NCBI RefSeq assembly: GCF_900141815.1
Contig: NZ_FQYR01000007.1
Location: 1 to 64,000 of the forward strand
Source: Rubritalea squalenifaciens DSM 18772
GTDB lineage: Bacteria; Verrucomicrobiota; Verrucomicrobiia; Verrucomicrobiales; Akkermansiaceae
DNA: 64,000 bases
Direction of reading: 5' to 3'
Each line of letters starts with the position of its first letter. Positions within the stretch are counted from its first letter, which is position 1. Below the pieces are notes generated by a model. It ran no database searches, was not told where the DNA came from, and worked only from the letters and a program-made list of their open reading frames with translations. The position numbers and the translations under genes were made by a program. Below are positions 1-10,144 of this stretch, piece after piece.

Positions 1-3000
1 TCTACGGTGAGCGTGTAGCTGCTGGTAGTTTCGTAGTCGAGACCGGCTGCCGTGGTGATCACACCTGTGCTGCTGTTGATAGCAAAGGAGCCGTCGTTGC
101 CCGCCGTGATCGCATAAGTCGCGGAGTCACCGGCATCAGGGTCGCTCGAGGTCACGGTAGCCACGGTAGAGCCTACGGCTGCATCTTCATTCACGTTGCC
201 ACTGGCACCGTTGGCGACAGGGGCTTCGTTCACGTTGGTCACGTCCACGGTGATGGTCGCGGTGTCGGTGAGGGAGCCGTCGCTTACCTCCACGGTCAGC
301 ACGTACTGGGCTGCAGCCTCGTAGTCGAGAGCTGTGGTCGTGGTGATTTCACCGGTGGAGGAGTTGATGGCAAACTCGCCACCGCCATTACCTGCCGTGA
401 TGCTATAGGTGAGGATATCCTCTACATCTGGATCTGTCGCATTGACTGTGGCAACAGCCGTACCCACAACCGCATCCTCTGCGAGACTCACTGTAGCATT
501 GTCCGCCAAAGGTGCAGAATTAGGATATTGAACGGCTGTAATCTTGAAACCTGAGACACTTGCCCTGTTTCCTCCTCCTAGACTTCTGTCGGTATGAAAA
601 GTAATCGCATCTCCGGTGAACAACCCATCCGCGATTCTCACCAGACGTGAACCTCCGCCCGCGCCTGAACCATCAGTTAAGGTAGCAGGCATACTCTCCA
701 GAAGAGTCCCACTGGTGTCCGAGCCATCGTAGATATTCATCTGAGCGAAGTTATTGTTAGACGCGTCAGAACCCTGGTAAAAGGTCACTGTATAGTTGCT
801 GGCACCCACACCACTCAGCCATTGGTTCAGCCCTGAGACAGAGATTTGTGGTCCAGCCCCACCATCATCCAGATACTTTCTAAAGAGCTGATCTACCAAT
901 GTTGTAGAGTTACCAGACTGATACATATTAGAAGATGACCAAGCAACGGATACCATGGACGCATTGATCGGAGTCGTCACAGCCCAAGAGTCAGTACTAT
1001 TGGCCGCCACAGTGCCGTTAGGAGCTGCGTGATCCACACTATCTGTCCATTGGTCAGTACCAAAGATACTTCCATCCCCTTGCACCATTGTTGAATCCCC
1101 CCTCTGGGAGAAGTTCCAAGCGATAGCCCCCACAGCCTTAAAGACGATTACGTCCAATGTGGCCGTGTCCGAAGCACCGCCCAAATCAGTGGCTGTAACC
1201 TCTAGCGAATAGATGCCTGTGACTGTTGAATCCAGACTAGTGGCAGTCGTGACACGGCCAGTCGAACTATCGATCACAAACGCCCCACCAATATTACCTG
1301 CTGTGATGCTGAATGAAACGCTATCTCCATCCTCAGGATCAAAGGCGCTCATTTGTGCTACGAGTGTTCCTGCTACAACATCGTCTACTACCTTGGCATC
1401 TACATCTGCCATGATTGGCGCCACATCATAGGCATTGTCCACGGTAATGGCGACAAGTGCAGTATCACTGAGTGCTGGTGAGCCATTGTCTGTGACCGTA
1501 ACCTCTAATAAATAACCATTGAGGTACTCATAGTCCAGCCCCCCCGCAGTCGAGATCTCGCCTGTAGCTGTATTGATAGTGAATACATTCTCCGTGTTTC
1601 CTGCCGTAATGGCATAGCTCAGTGCCGTACCCACATCGGGGTCTGTCGCAGTGACTGAACCCACGGAGGTTCCCACGGTTACACCTTCTGACAAGCTGAA
1701 TGAAGCATCGGTCGCCACGGGTGACTGATTTGTAAAACTCAGATCAGCACCTTGGCTAAGTACCTGACCATACTCATTTCTAATCATACAGGTATAAGTA
1801 CCCGCATCGGCAGCGCTGGCTGAAGCAATACTGTATGTGGCAGCATTTGCACCCGGTACCACAACGCCGTTCTTCATCCACTGGTAACTGAGCGACCCAG
1901 CACCACCTGCTACTAGAGAGAAGGACGCTGGTTGACCAGCAGTCGCCACCACAGCGCTAGGTTGGCTGGTGATAGCCGGGTATACGTAGTTTACATTGGT
2001 ATTGACCCCGCCAACAACAGTAGAGAAGTACGACTCACCAATACCCGCCGTGCCATTTGCTGGTGCCGCAGTGTCACTCGGTTTTTTCCAAGCAATCGCG
2101 CAGTTGTCTCCACCGCCACCTTCTGCATGGAGTAGCTCGATGTAGTATTTCTTCCCTGCTATCAGACTGACTGGAGCAGATATGGCTCCCCCACTCCAGT
2201 TGTATGCTGAAGTCCATGTGTACTTGGAAGCGATAAGCCCCTTATTGCTCGGATGCTCATCAGTGCTCAAATAGAGCTCCACCTGATCATCCGCAGCAGC
2301 ATAGAAAACAAAGTCACCTGTCTCATCCGGAGTGATCCAACCCGTCCAGCGCTGACCATAGTTGTCTCCGATATTGCTCCCTGAGTCCGCTTCATACAAA
2401 AAACCACTGTAGGAAGGTGAATCCGGATAGTTCACATTTGATGTCAGAGCCGCAATGGTGCCTGAGGACAATCCATTATACTTCTCCTGCCAGAGTCTCC
2501 AGTGTGTGGACACGCCATCTTCGTGGTTTTGCGCCACCTCGGTCTCGCTGGAACCGTAAGCATTATAGAAGACCTGGATATCTGTGATGTTAGGCGTATA
2601 ACCACTACCATTGGTCTGCCAGTAAATCCTGAGTTTCTGTACAGTGTAGTCGCCGAAATAATCAGGACCGGTGAAAAAGCCTCCAGAGAATATCTGCGTC
2701 CACTCACCACCAATCTCGGCCTCTACTTTGTAGACGTTGTAACCCTGATCTTCGATCAGAATGCCATTAATCAATTTGGCGGAACCGAGATCCATCTCAA
2801 AACCAGCCCAAGTCTGCCCTGACTGAGTTTGTGAACGGGAAGAAGTCCCCACGTTCGCATCAAGCAAGTTATCGATATCTCCCTGAGTCATCGTTGCGCC
2901 GGGGGTAGCGGAGAAAGCTACACCACGATACCAAGTCAGAGGTGACCCAAGTGTCGTCGCATTTCTATGGCCTCCCAATGCAAGATTGAGCTGTTTGAAC

Positions 3001-5861
3001 TCCACACTGACTTTCTCACCTTGGTGGAAAACTGCTGGGAGCGGTCCATGCATTTGGAGATATTCACCGGTACGCTCCATCTCTACCACGAGTTCGTCCC
3101 CCTTAGTCTTACGGAGAACTCTACATGATGGGATCGTCACGTATCGGGCGTCCTCTACGTTTCCGCCCAGCCCAGCTTCAAAGGTGACATCTCTCGTGTA
3201 GCTAATGCTGTGGCTGCCCACTGTGTAGCTAATCTGTACCGGCAAGGTAAATGTATTTGCTCCATCCAGACGAGTGACCTGTACGGTGCCCAAACTAGAC
3301 GAGTAGCCCTGCTTCATATCTGTTCCAGCTGTACTACTATCAAAGGCAATAGTCACATCGCTGCTGAGAGCCCCTCCATTCGCGATGCTGATGCTTCCTG
3401 AAGTAATGTAAGAGGCATTGGCCTTCCAAGCATTCTGGGTTGCTGAATCTGCCCAGCGGTTTCTCTCGCGCAGCGGCCAATAAGCGGAAAGACTGACGTC
3501 GGCGAGATCCGTATCTTTCTCTGTTACTTGGATATTGAGATCCATCCCCAACAACATCTCGATCGCTTCTGCCTTCAGCTGATCAGAGACTCCTGTGAGT
3601 GCATTGATATCCCCCACCGCTGTCAAAGCATGCGTTTCCAAGGCTGCATAAATATCATCATGCAGTTCATTCAGCGCACCATCATAACTCACTGTCTTTA
3701 GTGCATTATAGCCAGTGTATAGACTAGCCGGAGCATCATCACCGAGAAGCTCAATCGCCACCGACCAAGCACGCATCCAGAAACGGTGAGTCTCCATGTC
3801 CCAAACATGCGTATAGTGACCTGGCTTCATCGTTGCAGCCTGCAGCTCGCTCTTTCCGGTAATTGCCAGATTTTTGCGACCCGCCGCCAATGTAAGCACC
3901 TGGATGGCCGTTGCCATACGTGGACGGAAGAAGCCCTCCGCGCCCATGAACTCATTCCTGCATTCACTTGCGATGACACCGCCGGCATAATAGCGCTGCA
4001 GAATCATCTTGGGCATCGTGAGTTCCTGATGTCGTAGATAGAGCGCGTCTCCCAAATTAATGGTAGAGAGTGTACCGCCAAACAAACCGTAGGTCTGACT
4101 GGAGTGACCAAAGTCCAACCCGCCCACGCTACGCTCCATAGCAGCCTTAGACAAATCAAAGAACCTTTGTGAAGTACCAGTAATACTATTTGCTGCAACA
4201 CAAGGCCCAGTCATAGCCACTGCGTTCACAGCTCCAGCATTAGCGTTAAATGTGGTACTTGTGGAGCGACCGTATCCAATCGTTCCATTCACAGCCATCG
4301 CGTCCATCCGCACTAGCATTTTATCCAGCAGGTTCTTATCCACCTCCACTGGAGTGCGAGATGCTACCGCCAACCCCATAGCCATGTAGGAGAATCCAGA
4401 GTTCTGTCCACCAGTCCCATAACCGTAGCCGATTTTGTGACCAGCATAGCCCTGGGCCAACAAATTCTGCTCCACCATATTCACTGCGACCTGCAAACCT
4501 GGTAGAATCCCTTCATCGCCAGTCCTCAGGTAATATTCACCAAGAAAGGTCAAAACGATGCCTCTCGGCGAGCTCCAGTCAGTCACCCTTCCCTCATTCA
4601 CGATGTAATAAGCAGCCCGTTTCGCAGCCTCATCAAATCGAGGCTCATCCGCAGCAAGCATCGCCAACCCAATGTATGCTGTATCCCAGATATCAGAGGT
4701 ATAGCTTCCCAAACTACTCCAACCGCCATCGGCACGCTGCTCACCCAGAAGCCATGCGGACTGAGACACAATCATCTGCTCAAGCTTATGTTCTCTCTCC
4801 GCACCTCCTGCTAGATAGCTACCTATCTTTGCCACCGGAATGGTGACATCTGTAATGTATTGCTCAAGATCTCCGTAATCGACTTCAACGGCGGATGTCT
4901 TAAGAGAACCAATAATACTACCATAGGAATTGTTTCTCAGCGTAACGCGAAACTTATCCATTCCATCTGGCACTTTGAACAGCACCTCACTTGGAGCATG
5001 GGCAAAGAGTGAGTTTGTTGTCGTTCCTCCGGAATAGGTAATTTGGTTCCCCCACGTAGGGCTGCCGTAGCCTACTGAAATACTCAACCATTCTTGGTCC
5101 GTCACCAAGACCTCTGTCCCGTCTGTCTTTACCCACCGAGCCTCCAGCCAGTATGCGTGGTCGTTACCATTACCATCACCCGCGTTTTCAGCAATGAGCT
5201 TCATCATACCTGCTGCACTAACATCGATCTCGATATTTCTATCCTCATAGTTATCGACCAAATCCGTGCGGTGTACCTCTACATAGCGGTCTGGAATCGT
5301 CGTTGTCGGCGGTAAATTAGCAGGCAAACGCATCACATTGAATGTGATACTGCCTGTTCCCTCCGCTCGATCGATCGCATCTCCAAGACACTCGAACAAG
5401 GTGCGGGTATTCTTGGTACTGTAGTCGTTATCAGGATTATAGAGGCTACCACTCTTGAGATCCACACCATCAACCCCAACAATAAGGTCGCCAGCCAATA
5501 GAAAACTAGCTGCAGGTGCCTTAGGGTCTACTCCCAGCACCTCATAATAGGGAATTTCGATTTCACCATGACTAGACCTCAATGCGGGATTGGTTATCGC
5601 CTTACATGACTCGCGATACATGTACTCCGGCACATGGGCCAGACCTTGCACCCCGAGTGGACCTAAGTAGAGGTAACGCTGCCTAGCCTCAGTTTGCTGG
5701 TCGATCCCTGATGGGAACCAGCCGCCATGCGGGCCGGGGTAATACGTGTTTAGATGAGAAACGTCCAAGGGCTTGAACACCTGAGGTAAGTTCTCCAACT
5801 GGGCTTGAGACAAGCCGGCGGAAGATAGAAATACTGTAAATAGACAGTCTCGTAGTTTCAT
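1..5861 (-). CDS. Giant secreted multidomain surface protein (PDZ, helical toroid, discoidin, PA14, Ig, cadherin), partial
   Basis: A single uninterrupted minus-strand frame starts at the ATG at 5861 and is still open at the window edge, giving at least 1952 residues. A signal peptide (about 1-20) is followed by a PDZ-like segment (about 100-190, with AGDLIVGVDGVDL), a helical-toroid-like region (about 370-690, with repeats such as RADGGWSSLGSYTSDIWDTA), a discoidin-like region (about 990-1095), a PA14-like domain (about 1135-1275, ending in a GWITPDETGDFVFYAAADDQ-type strand), an Ig-like domain (about 1290-1375) and cadherin-like repeats carrying ATDPD and LDYE motifs. The repeats are split by an unrecognised insert at about 1570-1775. 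The N-terminal half resembles Verrucomicrobial DUF6288-type proteins (recalled, not checked). The C terminus, and so any anchor, lies outside. It starts 29 bp after the YdjY-like gene, probably in one operon. The domain set suggests a cell-surface protein binding glycans or other surfaces. Confidence 0.85.
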   Translation of the reverse strand, partial: MKLRDCLFTVFLSSAGLSQAQLENLPQVFKPLDVSHLNTYYPGPHGGWFPSGIDQQTEARQRYLYLGPLGVQGLAHVPEYMYRESCKAITNPALRSSHGEIEIPYYEVLGVDPKAPAASFLLAGDLIVGVDGVDLKSGSLYNPDNDYSTKNTRTLFECLGDAIDRAEGTGSITFNVMRLPANLPPTTTIPDRYVEVHRTDLVDNYEDRNIEIDVSAAGMMKLIAENAGDGNGNDHAYWLEARWVKTDGTEVLVTDQEWLSISVGYGSPTWGNQITYSGGTTTNSLFAHAPSEVLFKVPDGMDKFRVTLRNNSYGSIIGSLKTSAVEVDYGDLEQYITDVTIPVAKIGSYLAGGAEREHKLEQMIVSQSAWLLGEQRADGGWSSLGSYTSDIWDTAYIGLAMLAADEPRFDEAAKRAAYYIVNEGRVTDWSSPRGIVLTFLGEYYLRTGDEGILPGLQVAVNMVEQNLLAQGYAGHKIGYGYGTGGQNSGFSYMAMGLAVASRTPVEVDKNLLDKMLVRMDAMAVNGTIGYGRSTSTTFNANAGAVNAVAMTGPCVAANSITGTSQRFFDLSKAAMERSVGGLDFGHSSQTYGLFGGTLSTINLGDALYLRHQELTMPKMILQRYYAGGVIASECRNEFMGAEGFFRPRMATAIQVLTLAAGRKNLAITGKSELQAATMKPGHYTHVWDMETHRFWMRAWSVAIELLGDDAPASLYTGYNALKTVSYDGALNELHDDIYAALETHALTAVGDINALTGVSDQLKAEAIEMLLGMDLNIQVTEKDTDLADVSLSAYWPLRERNRWADSATQNAWKANASYITSGSISIANGGALSSDVTIAFDSSTAGTDMKQGYSSSLGTVQVTRLDGANTFTLPVQISYTVGSHSISYTRDVTFEAGLGGNVEDARYVTIPSCRVLRKTKGDELVVEMERTGEYLQMHGPLPAVFHQGEKVSVEFKQLNLALGGHRNATTLGSPLTWYRGVAFSATPGATMTQGDIDNLLDANVGTSSRSQTQSGQTWAGFEMDLGSAKLINGILIEDQGYNVYKVEAEIGGEWTQIFSGGFFTGPDYFGDYTVQKLRIYWQTNGSGYTPNITDIQVFYNAYGSSETEVAQNHEDGVSTHWRLWQEKYNGLSSGTIAALTSNVNYPDSPSYSGFLYEADSGSNIGDNYGQRWTGWITPDETGDFVFYAAADDQVELYLSTDEHPSNKGLIASKYTWTSAYNWSGGAISAPVSLIAGKKYYIELLHAEGGGGDNCAIAWKKPSDTAAPANGTAGIGESYFSTVVGGVNTNVNYVYPAITSQPSAVVATAGQPASFSLVAGGAGSLSYQWMKNGVVVPGANAATYSIASASAADAGTYTCMIRNEYGQVLSQGADLSFTNQSPVATDASFSLSEGVTVGTSVGSVTATDPDVGTALSYAITAGNTENVFTINTATGEISTAGGLDYEYLNGYLLEVTVTDNGSPALSDTALVAITVDNAYDVAPIMADVDAKVVDDVVAGTLVAQMSAFDPEDGDSVSFSITAGNIGGAFVIDSSTGRVTTATSLDSTVTGIYSLEVTATDLGGASDTATLDVIVFKAVGAIAWNFSQRGDSTMVQGDGSIFGTDQWTDSVDHAAPNGTVAANSTDSWAVTTPINASMVSVAWSSSNMYQSGNSTTLVDQLFRKYLDDGGAGPQISVSGLNQWLSGVGASNYTVTFYQGSDASNNNFAQMNIYDGSDTSGTLLESMPATLTDGSGAGGGSRLVRIADGLFTGDAITFHTDRSLGGGNRASVSGFKITAVQYPNSAPLADNATVSLAEDAVVGTAVATVNATDPDVEDILTYSITAGNGGGEFAINSSTGEITTTTALDYEAAAQYVLTVEVSDGSLTDTATITVDVTNVNEAPVANGASGNVNEDAAVGSTVATVTSSDPDAGDSATYAITAGNDGSFAINSSTGVITTAAGLDYETTSSYTLTV

Positions 5862-5890
5862 TGTGTGTAGCTTAAGGGTTATGAGAGAAA

Positions 5891-6799
5891 TTAATCTTTG
5901 CCGATAGATTCAGCCGTAGAGCTTGAGCTAGTATCCTTATTCGGATACTCATAGAGCTTGAGTTTGATGCGAACTGGTGTGCCCTTGTTAGGCAGTAGAT
6001 CCTTCTTGGCGCTCTGGTTACCGTGCATATGCGGTTTCGGCTGGCCTTCTTGATTCTCGTCAGCAGCTTGACCTCCACTCGAGTTATTCTGAGGATCCTG
6101 CTTGATCCAAACATTGTTCACCAAGGCCGCCGGATCTTTCATCAATGCAATCAAAGAACCCTCATACTCCAGATTCACAGGCCCGCTTCTATCCACGACA
6201 TCACCGCAATACCTCCATGTATTCTCAGGAAGCTTAGCCTCATTTGACTTTCTTGAATCCCCGCTACCCAGCTCTAGCAACTCGAGCAGATTTGAACGCT
6301 TATCGCTCCCATCTTTACCTTTCCACTCAAGGATCACCTCCATCGGCACCCCCCTGACAGCCCCATCCTTGCCCTTCATCCCCAGAAGCAGCATCGCCAC
6401 ATGGACATTTTTCGCACTGGCAACGGTAGTAAAGATGGACTCATGAACTTTTCCCTCATCGTGTACCAAGACATACTCCACTAGTCCTTTAGGCATGTTT
6501 ACCTCAGCAGGAATCACAATCTCCTTCTTCTGAATATCGAACTCCACATCCCCCATGCTATAGCGCCCCTCGCCCAGCTTTTTCACCGGCACCTTACTGC
6601 CATTGGTCGCTAATTGTGCCGTGTCAGCCTCACCAGAATCAGGCTGTGCCACCAAACTGGTAGAGATAACAGACCACACAATAAACACAAAAGAAAGGCC
6701 TTTACGGACGTCTATCCGATCAAAGAATCTACGACATACTAATCTATCTCCTTCAAAATCAGACCTGATCTTACTATAGTTTTTTTCCTGCTCATACAT
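5891..6799 (-). CDS. YdjY domain-like secreted protein
   Basis: A 302-residue protein read from the ATG at 6799; the frame also allows a TTG start 9 bp upstream, which is less likely. A hydrophobic stretch at about 33-51 (LSFVFIVWSVISTSLVA) acts as signal peptide or anchor after an unusually long charged N terminus. The body has the features of the YdjY family: VEFDIQKKEIVIPAEVNMPK, then VEYVLVHDEGKVHESIFTT and a following helix with HVAMLLLG. The C-terminal third is proline-, glutamine- and serine-rich and looks partly disordered. The role of the family is not established. It lies 29 bp upstream of the giant surface protein on the same strand, so co-transcription and a shared role in the envelope are likely. 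Confidence 0.7.
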   Translation of the reverse strand: MYEQEKNYSKIRSDFEGDRLVCRRFFDRIDVRKGLSFVFIVWSVISTSLVAQPDSGEADTAQLATNGSKVPVKKLGEGRYSMGDVEFDIQKKEIVIPAEVNMPKGLVEYVLVHDEGKVHESIFTTVASAKNVHVAMLLLGMKGKDGAVRGVPMEVILEWKGKDGSDKRSNLLELLELGSGDSRKSNEAKLPENTWRYCGDVVDRSGPVNLEYEGSLIALMKDPAALVNNVWIKQDPQNNSSGGQAADENQEGQPKPHMHGNQSAKKDLLPNKGTPVRIKLKLYEYPNKDTSSSSTAESIGKD

Positions 6800-6983
6800 A
6801 GGCGTCAACGGAATTTTAGGAGACAGACCATAGATCCCCCTTTCTGGATGAACACATGAAAGCCATCCTACACCTGAGACCCTAGAGGACGCAGATTATT
6901 CAGAGTTACTCACTTCTCCCCACAGCTCTCTATTCCATACAATACATTAATGCCCCCCTGCTCACATACACACGCAAACTCCC

Positions 6984-8087
6984 ATGAAGTCACCGGACCG
7001 CATTCCACTTGGTAGACGAACAGCAGACATACTCGAACAAGAAATACTCAATCAAAGGTGGACAAAACAACTCCCAGGCTATCGCGAGCTATGCGCTAGA
7101 ATGGGCGTCAGCCGTCGCACCATGGAGACTGCTCTTCAAATTCTCACCAGAAGAGAAATCATCCTTCCAGCTGAAGGCAAAAAAGCGCGACTAATCAACC
7201 CAGATCTAGCCAAGCTTAATGCTCCATCCCCATCAGAGAGAAAGTCACTGCTCATTTACTCCCCAAAGGCACTTCAGGATCTGGACGTGGTCGTCCGCAA
7301 AATCCTGGAAAAAGTAACACAACGCTTTAACAAAAAAGGTTGGTCTATCGAGTTCCATCACAACTCGGAATTCGCCAAAGGAAAACCCGGTCTTATCACA
7401 GAACGTCTTCAGAGAGACTGCCCGAACCACCGATGGATACTCATCCTTCCCAAGTATGAAATGATCCAATGGTGCATGGAGAAACAACTGCGCATCATCT
7501 GCCTCGGAGGTGAACCGGTAGAGCTCAGACCGCCACTTGTGGCGGTGTGCTATTCCAGCCTCCTCTCCAGTGCTGCTGACAATCTGATCAAGCTAGGCCA
7601 TCGTAGACTAAGCATTCTGCTCACAAACACCTCTAACAATGGTAGAGACAAAATAGCCAATCACCTGAAGTCCACGCTTACGAAACACCAGATCCATTTC
7701 CACTCAAACTATCACTTACCTCACATCGAACACGATAACGTCCAGAGCCATTGGGAATGCCTGTCAAAGCTCTTTGCTGTCTCCCCACCCACAGCCCTGA
7801 TTGCTACCGAACCTCAGCAGATCAGCACTGTTTACTCCTTTTGTATGAGTAAAGGTATCCGCATCCCTCAGGATTTATCATTCATCATCGTCAAAGAATG
7901 CGATAACCTCTCTTGGTTCTGCCCTACACCTGCTCACTACATTTTCCCTGTCGCCGAATTCGTCAGGCAAATTTGCCAATGGGTGGAAAACTATCCAACT
8001 AACATCGATGGACACAATCTGCTAGAAGCAAAACTGGAACCTGGCAGTTCGATCGCCCCCATATCCTCAGCACTACAAAACAAATAA
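6984..8087 (+). CDS. GntR-type transcriptional regulator with LacI-like sensor domain
   Basis: A 367-residue protein. Residues about 5-70 form a GntR winged helix-turn-helix (LGRRTADILEQEILNQRW, LPGYRELCARMGVSRRTMET, then RREIILPAEGKKARLI). Residues about 85-350 look like a periplasmic-binding-protein fold as used by LacI/GalR regulators to sense sugars (LIKLGHRRLSILL, PTALIATEPQQISTVYSFC, GIRIPQDLSFIIV). It is divergent from the YdjY/giant-protein pair across a 175-bp gap, so it may control those genes, itself, or a remote sugar-use regulon. No operator repeat was obvious in the gap. Its 3' end is 5 bp from that of tilS, which converges on it. The ligand is unknown. Confidence 0.85.
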   Translation: MKSPDRIPLGRRTADILEQEILNQRWTKQLPGYRELCARMGVSRRTMETALQILTRREIILPAEGKKARLINPDLAKLNAPSPSERKSLLIYSPKALQDLDVVVRKILEKVTQRFNKKGWSIEFHHNSEFAKGKPGLITERLQRDCPNHRWILILPKYEMIQWCMEKQLRIICLGGEPVELRPPLVAVCYSSLLSSAADNLIKLGHRRLSILLTNTSNNGRDKIANHLKSTLTKHQIHFHSNYHLPHIEHDNVQSHWECLSKLFAVSPPTALIATEPQQISTVYSFCMSKGIRIPQDLSFIIVKECDNLSWFCPTPAHYIFPVAEFVRQICQWVENYPTNIDGHNLLEAKLEPGSSIAPISSALQNK

Positions 8088-8092
8088 AACAA

Positions 8093-9049
8093 CTACTCCC
8101 CCCACTCCACGAACAGGCGCTTCTCTTTTCTCCGCATCCAACCTCCACCGGGCAAGTTCACCTTGGCCACGCCGTGCACATGACACAGGGCCACACAGCT
8201 ATGCACCACTCCACGGGATAAATCCTTCACTCCTTTCTCCTTCAAGAACCAGTGGATTACACGCCCTTGGACGGCTTCGTGCTGTTTCTCCAAGAGTGGT
8301 AAAAATAACCGGCCTTGCGGATCAAGCATCTGGTGAAAATTGATCTGGCTATCTAGAAAGTCATCCATTTGATAGCAGGCTTCCCAGGCATTGTTGATCG
8401 CACTCACCACGTCACGCCCCATCACGTCTGACAGCAGAGGCATAACTTCGTGCCTAATACGATTACGCGGGGTAAAAGGCTCATTATTCGTCTCATCCTC
8501 TCGATACTCTAACTCGTACTCCTGCACATAGCGGTCAATAGTGGATCGCCTAGCGCCCAACATAGGACGGTAAACCTTTAGGAAGATTGGATCCACATAC
8601 AGTTCATTCTCTAACTTCATTCCCTTGAACCCGTCAGAGCCACGCAGTAGCTTAAAAAGTACAGTTTCAGCCTGATCGTCAGCATGATGACCTAGCGCCA
8701 CACCTTCACAGCCATAGGCGGTCACCCCTTTTACATATGCAGCCAGGCGAACCTCTCTGGCAACCAACTCAAGGCCTTTCCCGGATGAACTTGCTATCCC
8801 ACCAACATCTTCTTTTGTGAGGAGAAAGGGTAACCCATACCTGTCAGCCAAATCTGCAACAAAATGCTCGTCAGCATCTGACGCCTCTCCACGCAAACTA
8901 TGATTCACGTGCAGAACCACCAAATTCTCTACGCCCTCACGGACCAGGGAATCCAGAAGGACTACTGAATCACGACCTCCAGAGACAGCCACTAACCAGC
9001 GTTTATCTCTAGCTCTCTCCAACCATCGACTGTCGAGCACTTCGACCAT
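8093..9049 (-). CDS. tilS: tRNA(Ile)-lysidine synthase
   Basis: A 318-residue PP-loop ATPase. The ATP-pyrophosphatase motif SGGRDSVVLLDSL sits at about residues 24-36, followed by VLHVNHSLRGEASDADEHFV, ALGHHADDQAETVLFKLLRG and a PRNRIRHEVMPLL segment, all typical of TilS. The enzyme attaches lysine to C34 of the AUA-reading tRNA-Ile in the cytoplasm and is essential in most bacteria. The protein is shorter than the roughly 430-residue Escherichia coli enzyme and seems to lack most of the C-terminal tRNA-binding domain, a shorter layout known in other bacteria. It stands alone between unrelated genes. Confidence 0.93.
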   Translation of the reverse strand: MVEVLDSRWLERARDKRWLVAVSGGRDSVVLLDSLVREGVENLVVLHVNHSLRGEASDADEHFVADLADRYGLPFLLTKEDVGGIASSSGKGLELVAREVRLAAYVKGVTAYGCEGVALGHHADDQAETVLFKLLRGSDGFKGMKLENELYVDPIFLKVYRPMLGARRSTIDRYVQEYELEYREDETNNEPFTPRNRIRHEVMPLLSDVMGRDVVSAINNAWEACYQMDDFLDSQINFHQMLDPQGRLFLPLLEKQHEAVQGRVIHWFLKEKGVKDLSRGVVHSCVALCHVHGVAKVNLPGGGWMRRKEKRLFVEWGE

Positions 9050-9106
9050 GCTTATAGTCTATAAGCACAAGAGGAACTACGGAACACCAAAATCCTATGC
9101 AAAGAC

Positions 9107-10051
9107 TTACTCTTTATCAGAAACTGGCTGGATCCAGACATTACGGTACACAGTCGGGTTGCCGTGATTTTGAAAGTAGATAGGTCCACGTGCCACTTGC
9201 TTTCTGAGAGCTCCAGCTCCAGTTCCGGTTTTCAGCTCCACATCATCATGAATCTTCACACCATTATGCCACAGTGTGAGGCGGGCATTTTTCACCTTTG
9301 CCTCCCCTTCCATGACTGGGGCAGTAAACTCAATATCATAGGTCTGCCACGTCAAAGGTGGGTAGGACATGTTGAGGTCTGCTTTCTTCATTTTGTAGAG
9401 ACATCCACACCACTGCTCATTTGCAGACTCCAACTTGATCTTATTCGCCTCACGGTTTTTGTAATCTAGACCAAAGGAATCCAACACCTGGATCTCATAG
9501 TTATTAAAGATATAGATACCGCTGTTTCCTTTATCCTGATTGCTCGGGTTACGATGCGGCTTGAATGGCAAGAGAAACTCCACATGCATCTTGAAAGAGC
9601 CGAATTCGTCTCGACTTTTTCCACCAGCTTGCAACAAGCCATCTTTGACCTTTGTGAAGCCATCAGGCATCGTCACAGCTCCTGTGGGAGCCTTTTTACC
9701 CAGAGTTGGACTCTGGCGCTGCACTTTCTCATAACCTTTCAGGGCGTCCACAAGCGCCTTCTCATTCAATACAGAAATTTCAGAATTTTTACCGTCCCAC
9801 CCCTCACCAGGTAATCCACCCGCAAATGCCCTTACATAAAACGTGCCATCCTTGAGCACAGTGACCTGTATTCCGCGGTCCTTGGCTGCATTCAAGTACT
9901 CACCAATGTAATCAAATTTACCAAACTCACTCGCAGCTCGCTTAGCGTCTGTCCATGTCTTCTTCGGAACCTCTCCCAGAGCGAAAGTTGCTAACGATGC
10001 GATTGAGAATAATACAGTCAAGGTATGCGGTACCTGCTTCATAAACAGCAT
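9107..10051 (-). CDS. Secreted DUF1080 (3-keto-disaccharide hydrolase-like) protein
   Basis: I chose the ATG at 10051 because a purine-rich AAGAGAAG lies about 10 bases before it; the frame also permits a TTG start at 10078 and an ATG at 10042. The first 26 residues are a signal peptide ending near ATFALG. After about 100 residues of unclear fold comes a DUF1080 beta-sandwich: FGSFKMHVEFLLPF, NSGIYIFNNYEIQVLDSFG, WQTYDIEFTAP, LTLWHNGVKIHDDVEL and the C-terminal GPIYFQNHGNPTVYRNVWI. DUF1080 proteins are abundant in Verrucomicrobiota and Planctomycetota, and some characterised members act on 3-keto-glycosides; the substrate here cannot be read from sequence. The neighbouring BNR enzyme candidate suggests a role in polysaccharide breakdown. 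Confidence 0.85.
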   Translation of the reverse strand: MLFMKQVPHTLTVLFSIASLATFALGEVPKKTWTDAKRAASEFGKFDYIGEYLNAAKDRGIQVTVLKDGTFYVRAFAGGLPGEGWDGKNSEISVLNEKALVDALKGYEKVQRQSPTLGKKAPTGAVTMPDGFTKVKDGLLQAGGKSRDEFGSFKMHVEFLLPFKPHRNPSNQDKGNSGIYIFNNYEIQVLDSFGLDYKNREANKIKLESANEQWCGCLYKMKKADLNMSYPPLTWQTYDIEFTAPVMEGEAKVKNARLTLWHNGVKIHDDVELKTGTGAGALRKQVARGPIYFQNHGNPTVYRNVWIQPVSDKE

Positions 10052-10144
10052 TACGCCTGAACTTCTCTTACTAATCAAAAAAATACGGCTCAGATACTTT
10101 TAGATCACGACAGTCCTGTAGTAGTACACGGCTCTCAGCTCTCC

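Noticed and set aside
1-5861. Possible frameshift in the giant gene, since it is open at the window edge
   Set aside because: Codon phase at positions 3-41 matches the phase counted from the ATG at 5861, and the cadherin motifs read through, so no net shift is present.
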